A stretch of 64,000 nucleotides of DNA from contig CAYRSB010000001.1 of assembly GCA_964426875.1 (NCBI GenBank), positions 229,655 to 293,654 on the forward strand, given 5' to 3'. The position numbers and the translations under genes were made by a program. The notes beneath the pieces were generated by a model. It was not told the DNA's origin. It was given only the letters and a program-made list of their open reading frames with translations, and ran no database searches. Below are positions 50,888-59,163 of the stretch, piece after piece. Positions within the stretch are counted from its first letter, which is position 1, and each line of letters begins with the position of its first letter. The stretch is from Caldatribacterium sp964426875 (lineage in GTDB: Bacteria; Atribacterota; Atribacteria; Atribacterales; Caldatribacteriaceae).

Positions 50888-51919
50888 ATGGTACGGGTTG
50901 GTATAGTCGGTGGCACAGGATATACGGGACTCGAGCTTTTGCGAATTCTTTCTGCCCACGAAGAAGTGGAGATTCGGTGGGTTCATAGTGATCGTTTTTC
51001 TGGAATGGCGCTTGCGGAGTACTGTCCAGCCTTTTTGAAGCGAGGTGATACTCTCCTTCTGGGCCAGGAAGTCTTCGATCGGGCTGAAGAGGCAGACGTC
51101 GTCTTTGTGGCCCTGCCTCATGGTGTAGCTATGGAGTACATTCCCAGGCTTCTTAAAAGGACGAAAGTCATAGACTTGAGTGCCGATTTCCGCTTCCGTT
51201 GCCAGAAAACTTACGAAGACTGGTACAAAGTATCTCACAAGGCTCCTCATCTTTTAGAAGAGGCAGTGTACGGGATTCCTGAGATTTACCGAGAGGAAAT
51301 CCGTAGTGCCTCCTTAGTGGCCAATCCCGGGTGTTACCCAACCTCGGTGATTATCCCTCTTTTCCCTTTTCTTCGCCGGGGCTTGCTTTTGCCCCCGGTG
51401 ATTGTGGACAGTAAGTCTGGGGTATCGGGAGCAGGAAAGAAGGTCACCGAAGACGTGCATTTCTGCGAGGTGGATGAAAACTTCAGGGCCTATAATGTGG
51501 GGGTCCACCGTCATGGCCCGGAAATGGAAGAGCAACTCACACTCTTTGGAGGGGAAAATATCCCGGTTGTCTTTGTGCCCCATCTTCTACCCTTAAAGCG
51601 GGGTATTCTAAGCACCATCTATGTGACCCTAAGGGAGGATGCTTCTGAGGAAGAGCTTCTGTCCCTCTGGGAGGAGGTGTTTTCTCGGGAACCGTGGGTG
51701 AGAATTTTTCCCAGGGAACACCTCCCTGAGCTCAAATGGGTGGTGGGTTCGAACTTTATCGATTTGGGATTACGAAAGGTGGGAGAACGTCGTTTTGTCA
51801 TTGTTTCGGCCATTGATAACCTCTTGAAAGGTGCGTCGGGGCAAGCGGTACAAAACCTCAATGTGATGTTTGGAATTGACGAATGTAAGGGTCTTCCAAA
51901 GGATGTTCTCTATCCATGA
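50888..51919 (+). CDS. argC: N-acetyl-gamma-glutamyl-phosphate reductase
   Basis: A 343-residue enzyme of arginine synthesis. NADP site VGIVGGTGYTGLELLR; the catalytic Cys is in VANPGCYPTSVI (about 146); HRHGPEME is conserved. ATG 50888 after AGAGGTGAAAGGG. Behind the T-box; overlaps nothing except 4 bases of argJ upstream region. Confidence 0.95.
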   Translation: MVRVGIVGGTGYTGLELLRILSAHEEVEIRWVHSDRFSGMALAEYCPAFLKRGDTLLLGQEVFDRAEEADVVFVALPHGVAMEYIPRLLKRTKVIDLSADFRFRCQKTYEDWYKVSHKAPHLLEEAVYGIPEIYREEIRSASLVANPGCYPTSVIIPLFPFLRRGLLLPPVIVDSKSGVSGAGKKVTEDVHFCEVDENFRAYNVGVHRHGPEMEEQLTLFGGENIPVVFVPHLLPLKRGILSTIYVTLREDASEEELLSLWEEVFSREPWVRIFPREHLPELKWVVGSNFIDLGLRKVGERRFVIVSAIDNLLKGASGQAVQNLNVMFGIDECKGLPKDVLYP

Positions 51920-51930
51920 GGAGGTACATA

Positions 51931-53145
51931 ATGGGGGATACACTGTGCATGGTAGAGGGAGGACTGGATAACGTCCTGGGGTTCTTCTCCTTTGGTATTC
52001 ATTGTGGAATCAAAAAGAATAAAAACGACCTTGCCGTAATCTTTTCTGAAATTCCTGCCGTGGCTGCGGGAATGTTCACCAAAAACGAGGTCAAGGCTGC
52101 ACCGGTTGTGGTGACTCAAAGACACCTTGAGAAAAGTGGCTTGTTGCAGCTTATAGTGGTGAACAGTGGTGTGGCCAATGCCTGCACGGGGAAGAAAGGG
52201 GAAGAGGATGCAGAGTGGGTGGCGAAAAAAGCCTCTGAGTATTTCAACGTAGGAAACCCCTCTTTTGTTGCTGTGGCCTCTACCGGGGTTATAGGGGAAT
52301 TCTTGCCTTTAGAAAAGATCGATGAGGGGCTCCGGCAACTTTCGTCTCTTGTTCCTCCAAGAAGATCAAGCAGAGAGACAACCAAGGCTATCATGACGAC
52401 CGATACCTTCCCTAAGGAGAAGGCAGTCACGTTCACCCTTGCGGGGCAAGAAGTACACCTTGCCGGAATTGCCAAAGGAGCGGGCATGATTCGACCGAAT
52501 CTCGCCACCATGCTCTCTTTCCTCATTACTGATGTGGCCGTACCTCGGGAAAAACTGCAGAGTCTCCTTAAGGAAGCAGTCGATCGGAGCTTTCACAGAG
52601 TGACAATTGATGGAGACACAAGCACCAATGATACCGTACTCCTTTTGGCCAACGGAAGAAGCGGGGTGGCTGTTGAGGATGATCGTGCTCTCTCCCTTTT
52701 TCAGGAAGCACTCTTTGTGGTATGCGAGGAACTGGCCAAGGACCTTGTTCGAGACGGGGAAGGAGCAACGAAGTTTGTGACGGTGATTGTACGGAGAGCA
52801 AAAGCAGGGGAAGATGCCAGACGTTGCGCCTTTACCGTTGCCGAATCTCCTCTTGTGAAAACAGCCCTCTTTGGAGAGGACCCTAACTGGGGCCGTGTCA
52901 TGGCTGCCTTGGGAAGAAGTGGAGTACAATTCGACCCCACAAAGGTCTGTGTAGCCCTCAACGGTGTGCTGTGTGTGCGAAACGGAATGAGGGCCGAGGG
53001 GTTTTCCCGGGAGGGATTGAGAGAGGCGATGGGGCAGAAAGAGATCGTCATTGACATCGACCTTGGTCTTGGAGAAGCCTCTTTTGAGGTATGGACGTGT
53101 GACCTCTCGGTGGAGTATGTGCGCATCAACAGCCGTTACACTTAG
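51931..53145 (+). CDS. argJ: Glutamate N-acetyltransferase / ornithine acetyltransferase
   Basis: Recycles the acetyl group in the cyclic arginine route. 404 residues; the self-cleaving Thr is in RPNLATMLSFLITD (about 190), so two chains are expected. GSGMI-like KGAGMIRPN and GEDPNWGRVMAALGRSG are family typical. ATG 51931 follows AGGAGG. With argJ present and argA/argE absent the cycle is closed; bifunctional use of acetyl-CoA is possible. Confidence 0.95.
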   Translation: MGDTLCMVEGGLDNVLGFFSFGIHCGIKKNKNDLAVIFSEIPAVAAGMFTKNEVKAAPVVVTQRHLEKSGLLQLIVVNSGVANACTGKKGEEDAEWVAKKASEYFNVGNPSFVAVASTGVIGEFLPLEKIDEGLRQLSSLVPPRRSSRETTKAIMTTDTFPKEKAVTFTLAGQEVHLAGIAKGAGMIRPNLATMLSFLITDVAVPREKLQSLLKEAVDRSFHRVTIDGDTSTNDTVLLLANGRSGVAVEDDRALSLFQEALFVVCEELAKDLVRDGEGATKFVTVIVRRAKAGEDARRCAFTVAESPLVKTALFGEDPNWGRVMAALGRSGVQFDPTKVCVALNGVLCVRNGMRAEGFSREGLREAMGQKEIVIDIDLGLGEASFEVWTCDLSVEYVRINSRYT

Positions 53146-53160
53146 AGAGGGGTGAGGGCT

Positions 53161-53958
53161 GTGAAGATTGTCGTTAAAGTGAGTGGAAAGCTGCTCTCGC
53201 CAGAAGAGCAAACACTCCCCCAAGCGATAAAGGAGCTCAGGGATGGGGGAGCAAGGGTTGTTGTTGTCCATGGAGGAGGGCCACAGCTCACCGAGATTAT
53301 GGAGCAGATGGGCAAAAAACCCCAGTTTGTGGAGGGTCTGCGAATTACACCTCCTGAGGAAATGGATATCATAGAGATGGTATTGAGTGGACTCCTCAAT
53401 AAAATGCTCGTGGGTGCCTTCTTACGTTCAGGGGTTCCTGCCTGTGGCATCAGTGGAAGGGACGCCTTTTTTCTGGAAGGGGAGAGACATGTTTTGAAGA
53501 AGGGTGCAGAGGAGATAGAGCTGGGAAGGGTAGGGAATGTACAAAGGGTTAATCCGAAAATCCTCTGGACCCTGTGGGAAAGCGGTTTTGTACCGGTCGT
53601 TTCTCCTGTTTGTGGGGATTCAAATTGGCACGCACTCAATGTCAATGCCGACTGGGTCGCAGCTCACGTGGCTTGTGCACTGCAGGCCGATTTTTTAGTG
53701 CTTTTTTCTGATGTCCCAGGGGTTCTCAAGGACCCGAAGGATCCCCAATCCCTCCTTGAAGTGCTCAGAGTTCAAGAGGTAGAAAATCTCATTGCTGAGG
53801 GTAGGATAAGCGGGGGAATGATCCCCAAACTCCGCTTCATGGCAGAGGTTATCGAAAGCGGAGTAGGAGAGGTTCTCATCGGCGAAGGCAGTGAAGTTGT
53901 ACATCTTCCTCGACTTCTTCGCAAGGAGGGGTTCAGGGGAACAAGAATCTTGCCTTAG
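53161..53958 (+). CDS. argB: Acetylglutamate kinase
   Basis: A 265-residue amino-acid kinase (VVKVSGKLL, VVHGGGPQLTEIM, VNADWVAAHVA, ISGGMIPKL). GTG 53161 is chosen (GAGAGGGGTGAGG precedes). The arginine-sensitive N-terminal helix of cyclic-route enzymes is lacking, as the sequence starts directly at the first strand; feedback control may thus rest on the T-box. Sits 13 bases before argD. Confidence 0.93.
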   Translation: MKIVVKVSGKLLSPEEQTLPQAIKELRDGGARVVVVHGGGPQLTEIMEQMGKKPQFVEGLRITPPEEMDIIEMVLSGLLNKMLVGAFLRSGVPACGISGRDAFFLEGERHVLKKGAEEIELGRVGNVQRVNPKILWTLWESGFVPVVSPVCGDSNWHALNVNADWVAAHVACALQADFLVLFSDVPGVLKDPKDPQSLLEVLRVQEVENLIAEGRISGGMIPKLRFMAEVIESGVGEVLIGEGSEVVHLPRLLRKEGFRGTRILP

Positions 53959-53971
53959 GGGGTAGAGGGAT

Positions 53972-55162
53972 ATGACTTCCTCAGAGGTCATTCAGAGGGA
54001 AGCGCAGTATTTCCTGGGAGTATATCAGCGGACACCCGCGGTTTTTGTGGGGGGGCAGGGGTCCTATCTCTTCGACCTTGAGGGGAATGCCTATCTTGAT
54101 TTCGTGGGAGGAATTTCGGTAAACCTTTTGGGGTATAACTTTGCTCTCCTCAAGCAGGCCATTCATGAGGAAGTCGAGAGAGTCATTCACACCTCAAACC
54201 TCTACTACAATCTTCCTCAGACTGAACTTGCTGAGCGCCTTGTGCGCTCTTCTGGTTTTTCCAAAGTCTTTTTTGTCAACAGTGGGGCTGAGGCCAATGA
54301 AGTGGCACTCAAGATGGCACGGTTCTATGGGAGAAGAAAATACGGAAATCGGTATGCTTACGTCGCCTTTCATCGGTCTTTTCATGGGAGGACGCTCCTC
54401 ACCCTTGGGCTTACCGGGCAGGAGAAATTCCACCGGGATTTAGAGCCCTTCCCTCCGGGGATTTTCTTTGCCGAACTCAATGACGTAGAGAGTGTTCGCA
54501 AGGTTATAAGTGATGAAGTCTGTGCCGTTATCGTGGAGCCCGTACAGGGAGAGGGAGGCGTTTATCCTTGCACAGGGAAATTCTTGTCCGAGCTTCGCCA
54601 GCTCTGTGACGAGAGAGACATTGTACTCGTATTCGATGAGGTACAGTGTGGCATGGGGAGACTTGGTTCCCTTTTTGCCTTTCAGCACTTTGGTGTCCGC
54701 CCGGACATTGTGACCCTGGCTAAGGGACTTGGGGGTGGTCTTCCCATCGGTGCAGTCCTCGTGAATGAGAAAATCGTGGAGATTACCAGGAGGGGCGATC
54801 ACGGGAGTACCTTTGGGGGGAATCCCATTGCTGCCCGGAGCGCCTGTGTGGTCCTCAACACCCTGGCAGGGGAAGGATTTCTCAGGTCTGTAGAGGAGAA
54901 GGGAATTCTCTTCCAGAAGGAGCTTGAGGCAATTCGTTCTGCTTTTCCGGATAGAGTGCAGGAAATTCGAGGTATAGGACTCATGTGGGGGATGGATATT
55001 CCCGGGAGGGCAAAAGAGGTGGTCTCGAGGATGTTTGAGAAGCGAGTCCTGGTCAATGCCTGCAACGATGATACCCTTCGGTTTCTTCCCCCTCTGGTGA
55101 TTGGTGAAGACGATATACTTCGTGGTCTTCGTATTCTTAGAGAGATTATTGCTGAGCTTTAG
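53972..55162 (+). CDS. argD: Acetylornithine aminotransferase
   Basis: A 396-residue fold-I PLP enzyme (class III). VFFVNSGAEANEVALKMAR and LVFDEVQCGMGRLGSLF bind PLP; the Lys is in TLAKGLGGGLPIGAV (about 251). ATG after GTAGAGGGAT. Standard place between argB and argG. Confidence 0.95.
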   Translation: MTSSEVIQREAQYFLGVYQRTPAVFVGGQGSYLFDLEGNAYLDFVGGISVNLLGYNFALLKQAIHEEVERVIHTSNLYYNLPQTELAERLVRSSGFSKVFFVNSGAEANEVALKMARFYGRRKYGNRYAYVAFHRSFHGRTLLTLGLTGQEKFHRDLEPFPPGIFFAELNDVESVRKVISDEVCAVIVEPVQGEGGVYPCTGKFLSELRQLCDERDIVLVFDEVQCGMGRLGSLFAFQHFGVRPDIVTLAKGLGGGLPIGAVLVNEKIVEITRRGDHGSTFGGNPIAARSACVVLNTLAGEGFLRSVEEKGILFQKELEAIRSAFPDRVQEIRGIGLMWGMDIPGRAKEVVSRMFEKRVLVNACNDDTLRFLPPLVIGEDDILRGLRILREIIAEL

Positions 55163-55172
55163 GGAGGTGGAG

Positions 55173-56396
55173 ATGATGGGCGCGACAAAAAAGGTAGTCT
55201 TGGCGTATTCGGGAGGGCTTGACACCTCGGTAGCCATACGATGGCTTCAGGAAGAGTTCCAGGCCGAGGTTTATGCTGTAACTTTGGACCTTGGACAGGG
55301 TAGAGATGTGGCAGAGATTCAAAAAAAGGCCCTAAGTATCGGAGCCAAGGAGGCTCTGGTTTTTGATGTGAAGGAGGAGTTCCTTAATGAATACGTTCTT
55401 CCTGCTCTCTGGGCTGGTGCGATATACGAGGGACGATACCCTCTCTCCACAGCCCTTTCCCGTCCCCTCATTGCCAAGTACCTGGTGAAGGTAGCGGAAG
55501 AAAAAGGGGCGACGATGGTGGCCCACGGATGTACTGGGAAGGGGAATGATCAGGTAAGGATTGAAGTATCGGTAGCTGCCTTGAATCCGGACCTCAAAGT
55601 CATTGCTCCGGCAAGGAGGTGGGGCTGGACGCGAGAAGAGGAGATAGAGTACGCCAATGCCCATAGTATCCCTGTTCCCGTGACCTTGGAGCGGCCTTAC
55701 AGTATTGACCAGAATCTATGGGGAAGGAGCATCGAGTGTGGCGTGCTTGAAGATCCCTGGGTGGAGCCTCCGGAAGAGGTCTTTGAGTGGACAAAAAGCC
55801 CTCTTGATGCCCCTGATGACCCGGCCTACGTGGAGATTGGTTTTGAAGAGGGTATGCCTCGCCTTTTGGAGGGACAGTACTACTCGCTTGTCAACCTTGT
55901 TGAAGAGTTGAATCGGCTGGGAGGAGAACACGGTTTCGGAAGGATCGACCATGTAGAGAATCGGTTAGTGGGTATCAAGTCCCGCGAGGTCTATGAATGC
56001 CCGGCAGCGCTCATTCTTCTTGAGGCTTACAAGGATCTGGAGCGTCTGGTTTTGCCTCGGGAGGTGACGCATTTTAAGCCCTATCTTGGGGAACGATACG
56101 CCCAACTTGTCTATGAAGGCTTGTGGTACTCTCCACTTCGAGAAGCCCTGGATGCTTTCATGTATACCCTGGCACAGCGGGTTACAGGGACGATAAGGGT
56201 CAAACTCTACAAGGGTGGCATGCGAATTGTGGGCCGGAGGTCGGAATACTCTCTCTACGATTTTGGTCTGGCAACATACGATAAAGGGGATCTCTTCGAG
56301 CACAAGGCCAGCGAGGGCTTCATAACCATCTGGGGCTTGCCTTCCCGAACACAAGCCGTTGTTCACCGGAGGTGCCAGAAGAGGCAAGGTGAGTGA
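55173..56396 (+). CDS. argG: Argininosuccinate synthase
   Basis: A 407-residue ATP-dependent synthase joining citrulline and aspartate. PP-loop VLAYSGGLDTSVAIRWL at the start, GCTGKGNDQVR and EGRYPLSTALSRPLIAK. ATG 55173 follows GGAGGTGG. argF/ornithine transcarbamylase, needed to supply citrulline, is not within the window. Confidence 0.96.
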   Translation: MMGATKKVVLAYSGGLDTSVAIRWLQEEFQAEVYAVTLDLGQGRDVAEIQKKALSIGAKEALVFDVKEEFLNEYVLPALWAGAIYEGRYPLSTALSRPLIAKYLVKVAEEKGATMVAHGCTGKGNDQVRIEVSVAALNPDLKVIAPARRWGWTREEEIEYANAHSIPVPVTLERPYSIDQNLWGRSIECGVLEDPWVEPPEEVFEWTKSPLDAPDDPAYVEIGFEEGMPRLLEGQYYSLVNLVEELNRLGGEHGFGRIDHVENRLVGIKSREVYECPAALILLEAYKDLERLVLPREVTHFKPYLGERYAQLVYEGLWYSPLREALDAFMYTLAQRVTGTIRVKLYKGGMRIVGRRSEYSLYDFGLATYDKGDLFEHKASEGFITIWGLPSRTQAVVHRRCQKRQGE

Positions 56397-56397
56397 G

Positions 56398-57843
56398 ATG
56401 CAGCTTTGGGGAAGCCGGATGGAGAAGGGCCTTGACGCTGAAGTGCTTTCTTTTTCCACTTCCATCGGCGAGGATTACCTTCTCTATCCTTACGACATCT
56501 GGGGAAGTATTGCCCACTGCTTGGGATTGGCCAAGGTAGGACTTTTGAGCGAGGAAGAGAAGGAGAGTATAGTCCAGGGTCTCAGGAAGGTCTTCGACGA
56601 CCTTGAGAATTCTCGTGTTGACCCCTCGCCTTTTGAGGACGTTCATTCTCTTGTTGAAATTACCCTGAGGGAGCGCATCGGAGAAGTAGCTTTGAAGCTT
56701 CACACCGGGAGGAGTCGCAACGATCAAATTGTGCTCGATGAGCGGCTCTATCTCCGGGAGAAAGTGGCTGAGCTCATCAGGGGGATTCTTGCTTTCGAGC
56801 GGGTGATCCTTGGGAAAGCCGAGGAATACAGAAATCTTGTGATGCCCGGGTTCACTCATCTTCAGCCTGCCCAGCCGGTGCTCTTTTCCTATCACTTTTT
56901 GACCTATTTTTTCATGCTTAGGAGGGATGTCGAGCGTTTCAAGGAGGTGTTGAATAGGGTCAATGTCTCTCCTTTGGGTTCGGCAGCCCTGTGCGGTACC
57001 TCTCTTCCTCTGGATCGGTTTTATGTGGCCGAACTTCTTGCTTTCCCTCGGGTTCAGGAACACGCCATGGATGCCGTGTCGGACCGAGATTTTATCTTTG
57101 ACATCCTTCATGCCTTGGCGGTGCTTTCACTCCACTTGAGCCGTCTTGGGGAAGAGATTGTCCTCTGGAGCAGTCCCTTCTTTTCCTTTGTCACCATTGA
57201 TGATGCTTTTACCACCGGTTCAAGTATCATGCCCCAGAAAAAGAATCCCGACGTGGCTGAGCTCATCCGTGGGAAAACGGGGGAAATTCTTTCCTCCTGG
57301 TTGAGTCTTGCTGTTACCCTTAAAGGTCTTCCCTTAAGCTACAATCGAGACCTCCAGCAGGATAAGCCTCCTCTTCTGCGGGCGTTGAAAGACGGTTTTT
57401 CGGTGCTTTCTGTGGCTTCCCGCCTTGTGGCCCACACCTTTCCAAAACCGGAAAGGATGCAAGAAGCTCTCAAAGAAGGCTTCCTCACTGCGACGGACCT
57501 CTGCGAATACCTTGTTGAGAAGGGAGTTCCTTTTAGGAAGGCTCACGACCTTGTAGGCAGGATTGTGCGGAAATTCTTGAAAGAAGGAAGGCATCTCAGG
57601 GAACTTGTCCCGCAGGACCTTGAAGAATATGCTTCTCTCTTTTCAGAAGAAATTCGTTCCATTCTCTCTGAAGAGAACTCTGTACATCGAAAGGCCTCCT
57701 TAGGTGGTACATCGCCGAAAGAGGTCTCGAGGATGTGCGCCGAAGGATGGGAGTATGTAAGGGAAGAAGAAGAAGGGATACTCGAGCTCGGAGAGAAATG
57801 GCAGAGGAGTTTTGAGGAGCTCGTGGGAAGAAAGAGGAGATGA
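56398..57843 (+). CDS. argH: Argininosuccinate lyase
   Basis: A 481-residue fumarase-superfamily lyase. HTGRSRNDQ, the family signature GSSIMPQKKNPD and PLSYNRDLQQDKPPL are intact. ATG at 56398 after AAGGTGAG, next to the argG stop. Its stop overlaps glnA by 4 bases (ATGA). Confidence 0.95.
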   Translation: MQLWGSRMEKGLDAEVLSFSTSIGEDYLLYPYDIWGSIAHCLGLAKVGLLSEEEKESIVQGLRKVFDDLENSRVDPSPFEDVHSLVEITLRERIGEVALKLHTGRSRNDQIVLDERLYLREKVAELIRGILAFERVILGKAEEYRNLVMPGFTHLQPAQPVLFSYHFLTYFFMLRRDVERFKEVLNRVNVSPLGSAALCGTSLPLDRFYVAELLAFPRVQEHAMDAVSDRDFIFDILHALAVLSLHLSRLGEEIVLWSSPFFSFVTIDDAFTTGSSIMPQKKNPDVAELIRGKTGEILSSWLSLAVTLKGLPLSYNRDLQQDKPPLLRALKDGFSVLSVASRLVAHTFPKPERMQEALKEGFLTATDLCEYLVEKGVPFRKAHDLVGRIVRKFLKEGRHLRELVPQDLEEYASLFSEEIRSILSEENSVHRKASLGGTSPKEVSRMCAEGWEYVREEEEGILELGEKWQRSFEELVGRKRR

Positions 57844-59162
57844 AAGCCATGCGGAAGGTGGAAGAAATTCTCCAGAGAGTTGAGGAAATGGGTGTTCGTT
57901 TTGTTCGACTGCAGTTTGTGGATGTCTTGGGAATACCCAAGAATGTTGAAATTCCGGTAAAAAAGTTGCCTTTGGCTTTGGAGGACGGCATTAATTTCGA
58001 TGGTTCCTCCATTCAGGGGTTTGTACGCATCGAAGAATCGGACATGAAACTCGTTCCAGATCCCGATACTTTCATCGTCTGTCCTTGGGAGGAGGAACGG
58101 GTGGCTCGGGTCATATGTGATGTTTGCCGACCGGATGGAAGCCCCTTTGAAGGATGTCCTCGGACAAATCTCAAGAGGTTACTCAAGGAGGTGAGAGAAA
58201 AAGGGTATGAGTTTAAGGTGGGCACGGAGGCAGAGTTTTTCATTCTCAAGTATGAGGGAAAACAGATCGTCACAAGCGATCACGGAAGCTATTTCGATCT
58301 TTTGCCCCTTGACCTTGAGGAAAGTCTGCGGCGGGACATGGTTATTGCTTTGGAGGAGCTTGGTTTTCGCATTGAGGCCTCTCATCATGAAGTGGCTCCG
58401 TCGCAACATGAGATTGACTTTGAGTATGGCGATGCCTTGAAAATTGCCGATAACCTTATCACTCTTAAGCTTGCCGTCAAAACCTTGGCCCTGCGAAAGG
58501 GTTACGTGGCCACTTTTATGCCTAAACCTCTCTACGGGGTTCCCGGATCGGGTATGCATACGCATCTTTCTCTCTTTCGTGGCGAGGAAAACCTCTTTTA
58601 CGATCCTCAAAGTCCTGATGGATTAAGTCACATTGCAAAAGGCTTCATTGCCGGTCTTCTTGAGCATGCCCCGGCGATTACCGCCATTACCAATCCTTTG
58701 GTGAATTCCTATAAACGTCTCGTTCCAGGATATGAAGCTCCAGTGTACATAGCCTGGGCAGAGAAGAATCGGAGTCCTCTGGTGCGTGTTCCCTCTCAGC
58801 GAGGAAAGGGAACACGAGCAGAATTTCGCAGTCCGGACCCTTCCTGCAATCCCTACCTTGCCTTTGCCGTTATTCTACAGGCGGGGATAGACGGCGTAGA
58901 ACGAGGACTCGATCCTGGTCGGCCGCGTAATAACGTGAATCTCTACGACCTCACCTGCGAAGAGAGAGAGGAGTGGGGAATTCGGAATCTTCCTCGGAAT
59001 CTTGGCGAAGCCCTTTCAGCCCTGGAAGAAGATGAAGTGGTCAAAAATGCTCTCACTCCTCACATCCTCGATTATTTCTTGAAGGCAAAGAGACAGGAAT
59101 GGGAAGAATTCCAGCAGATGGTGCACCCCTGGGAGATCGAGAGGTACCTGGAAATCTACTGA
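57840..59162 (+). CDS. glnA: Glutamine synthetase, GSI-alpha type
   Basis: A 440-residue enzyme making glutamine from glutamate and ammonia. FDGSSIQGFVRIEESDM holds the Arg that marks the feedback-inhibited GSI-alpha branch of Bacillus and thermophiles, which is not controlled by adenylylation. VGTEAEFFIL, HHEVAPSQHEIDF and NSYKRLVPGYEAPVYIAW are conserved. Start 57840 overlaps argH; ATG 57849 is the alternative. It ends the arginine operon and stops 1 base before the convergent mnmG stop. Confidence 0.95.
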   Translation: MKAMRKVEEILQRVEEMGVRFVRLQFVDVLGIPKNVEIPVKKLPLALEDGINFDGSSIQGFVRIEESDMKLVPDPDTFIVCPWEEERVARVICDVCRPDGSPFEGCPRTNLKRLLKEVREKGYEFKVGTEAEFFILKYEGKQIVTSDHGSYFDLLPLDLEESLRRDMVIALEELGFRIEASHHEVAPSQHEIDFEYGDALKIADNLITLKLAVKTLALRKGYVATFMPKPLYGVPGSGMHTHLSLFRGEENLFYDPQSPDGLSHIAKGFIAGLLEHAPAITAITNPLVNSYKRLVPGYEAPVYIAWAEKNRSPLVRVPSQRGKGTRAEFRSPDPSCNPYLAFAVILQAGIDGVERGLDPGRPRNNVNLYDLTCEEREEWGIRNLPRNLGEALSALEEDEVVKNALTPHILDYFLKAKRQEWEEFQQMVHPWEIERYLEIY

Positions 59163-59163
59163 T

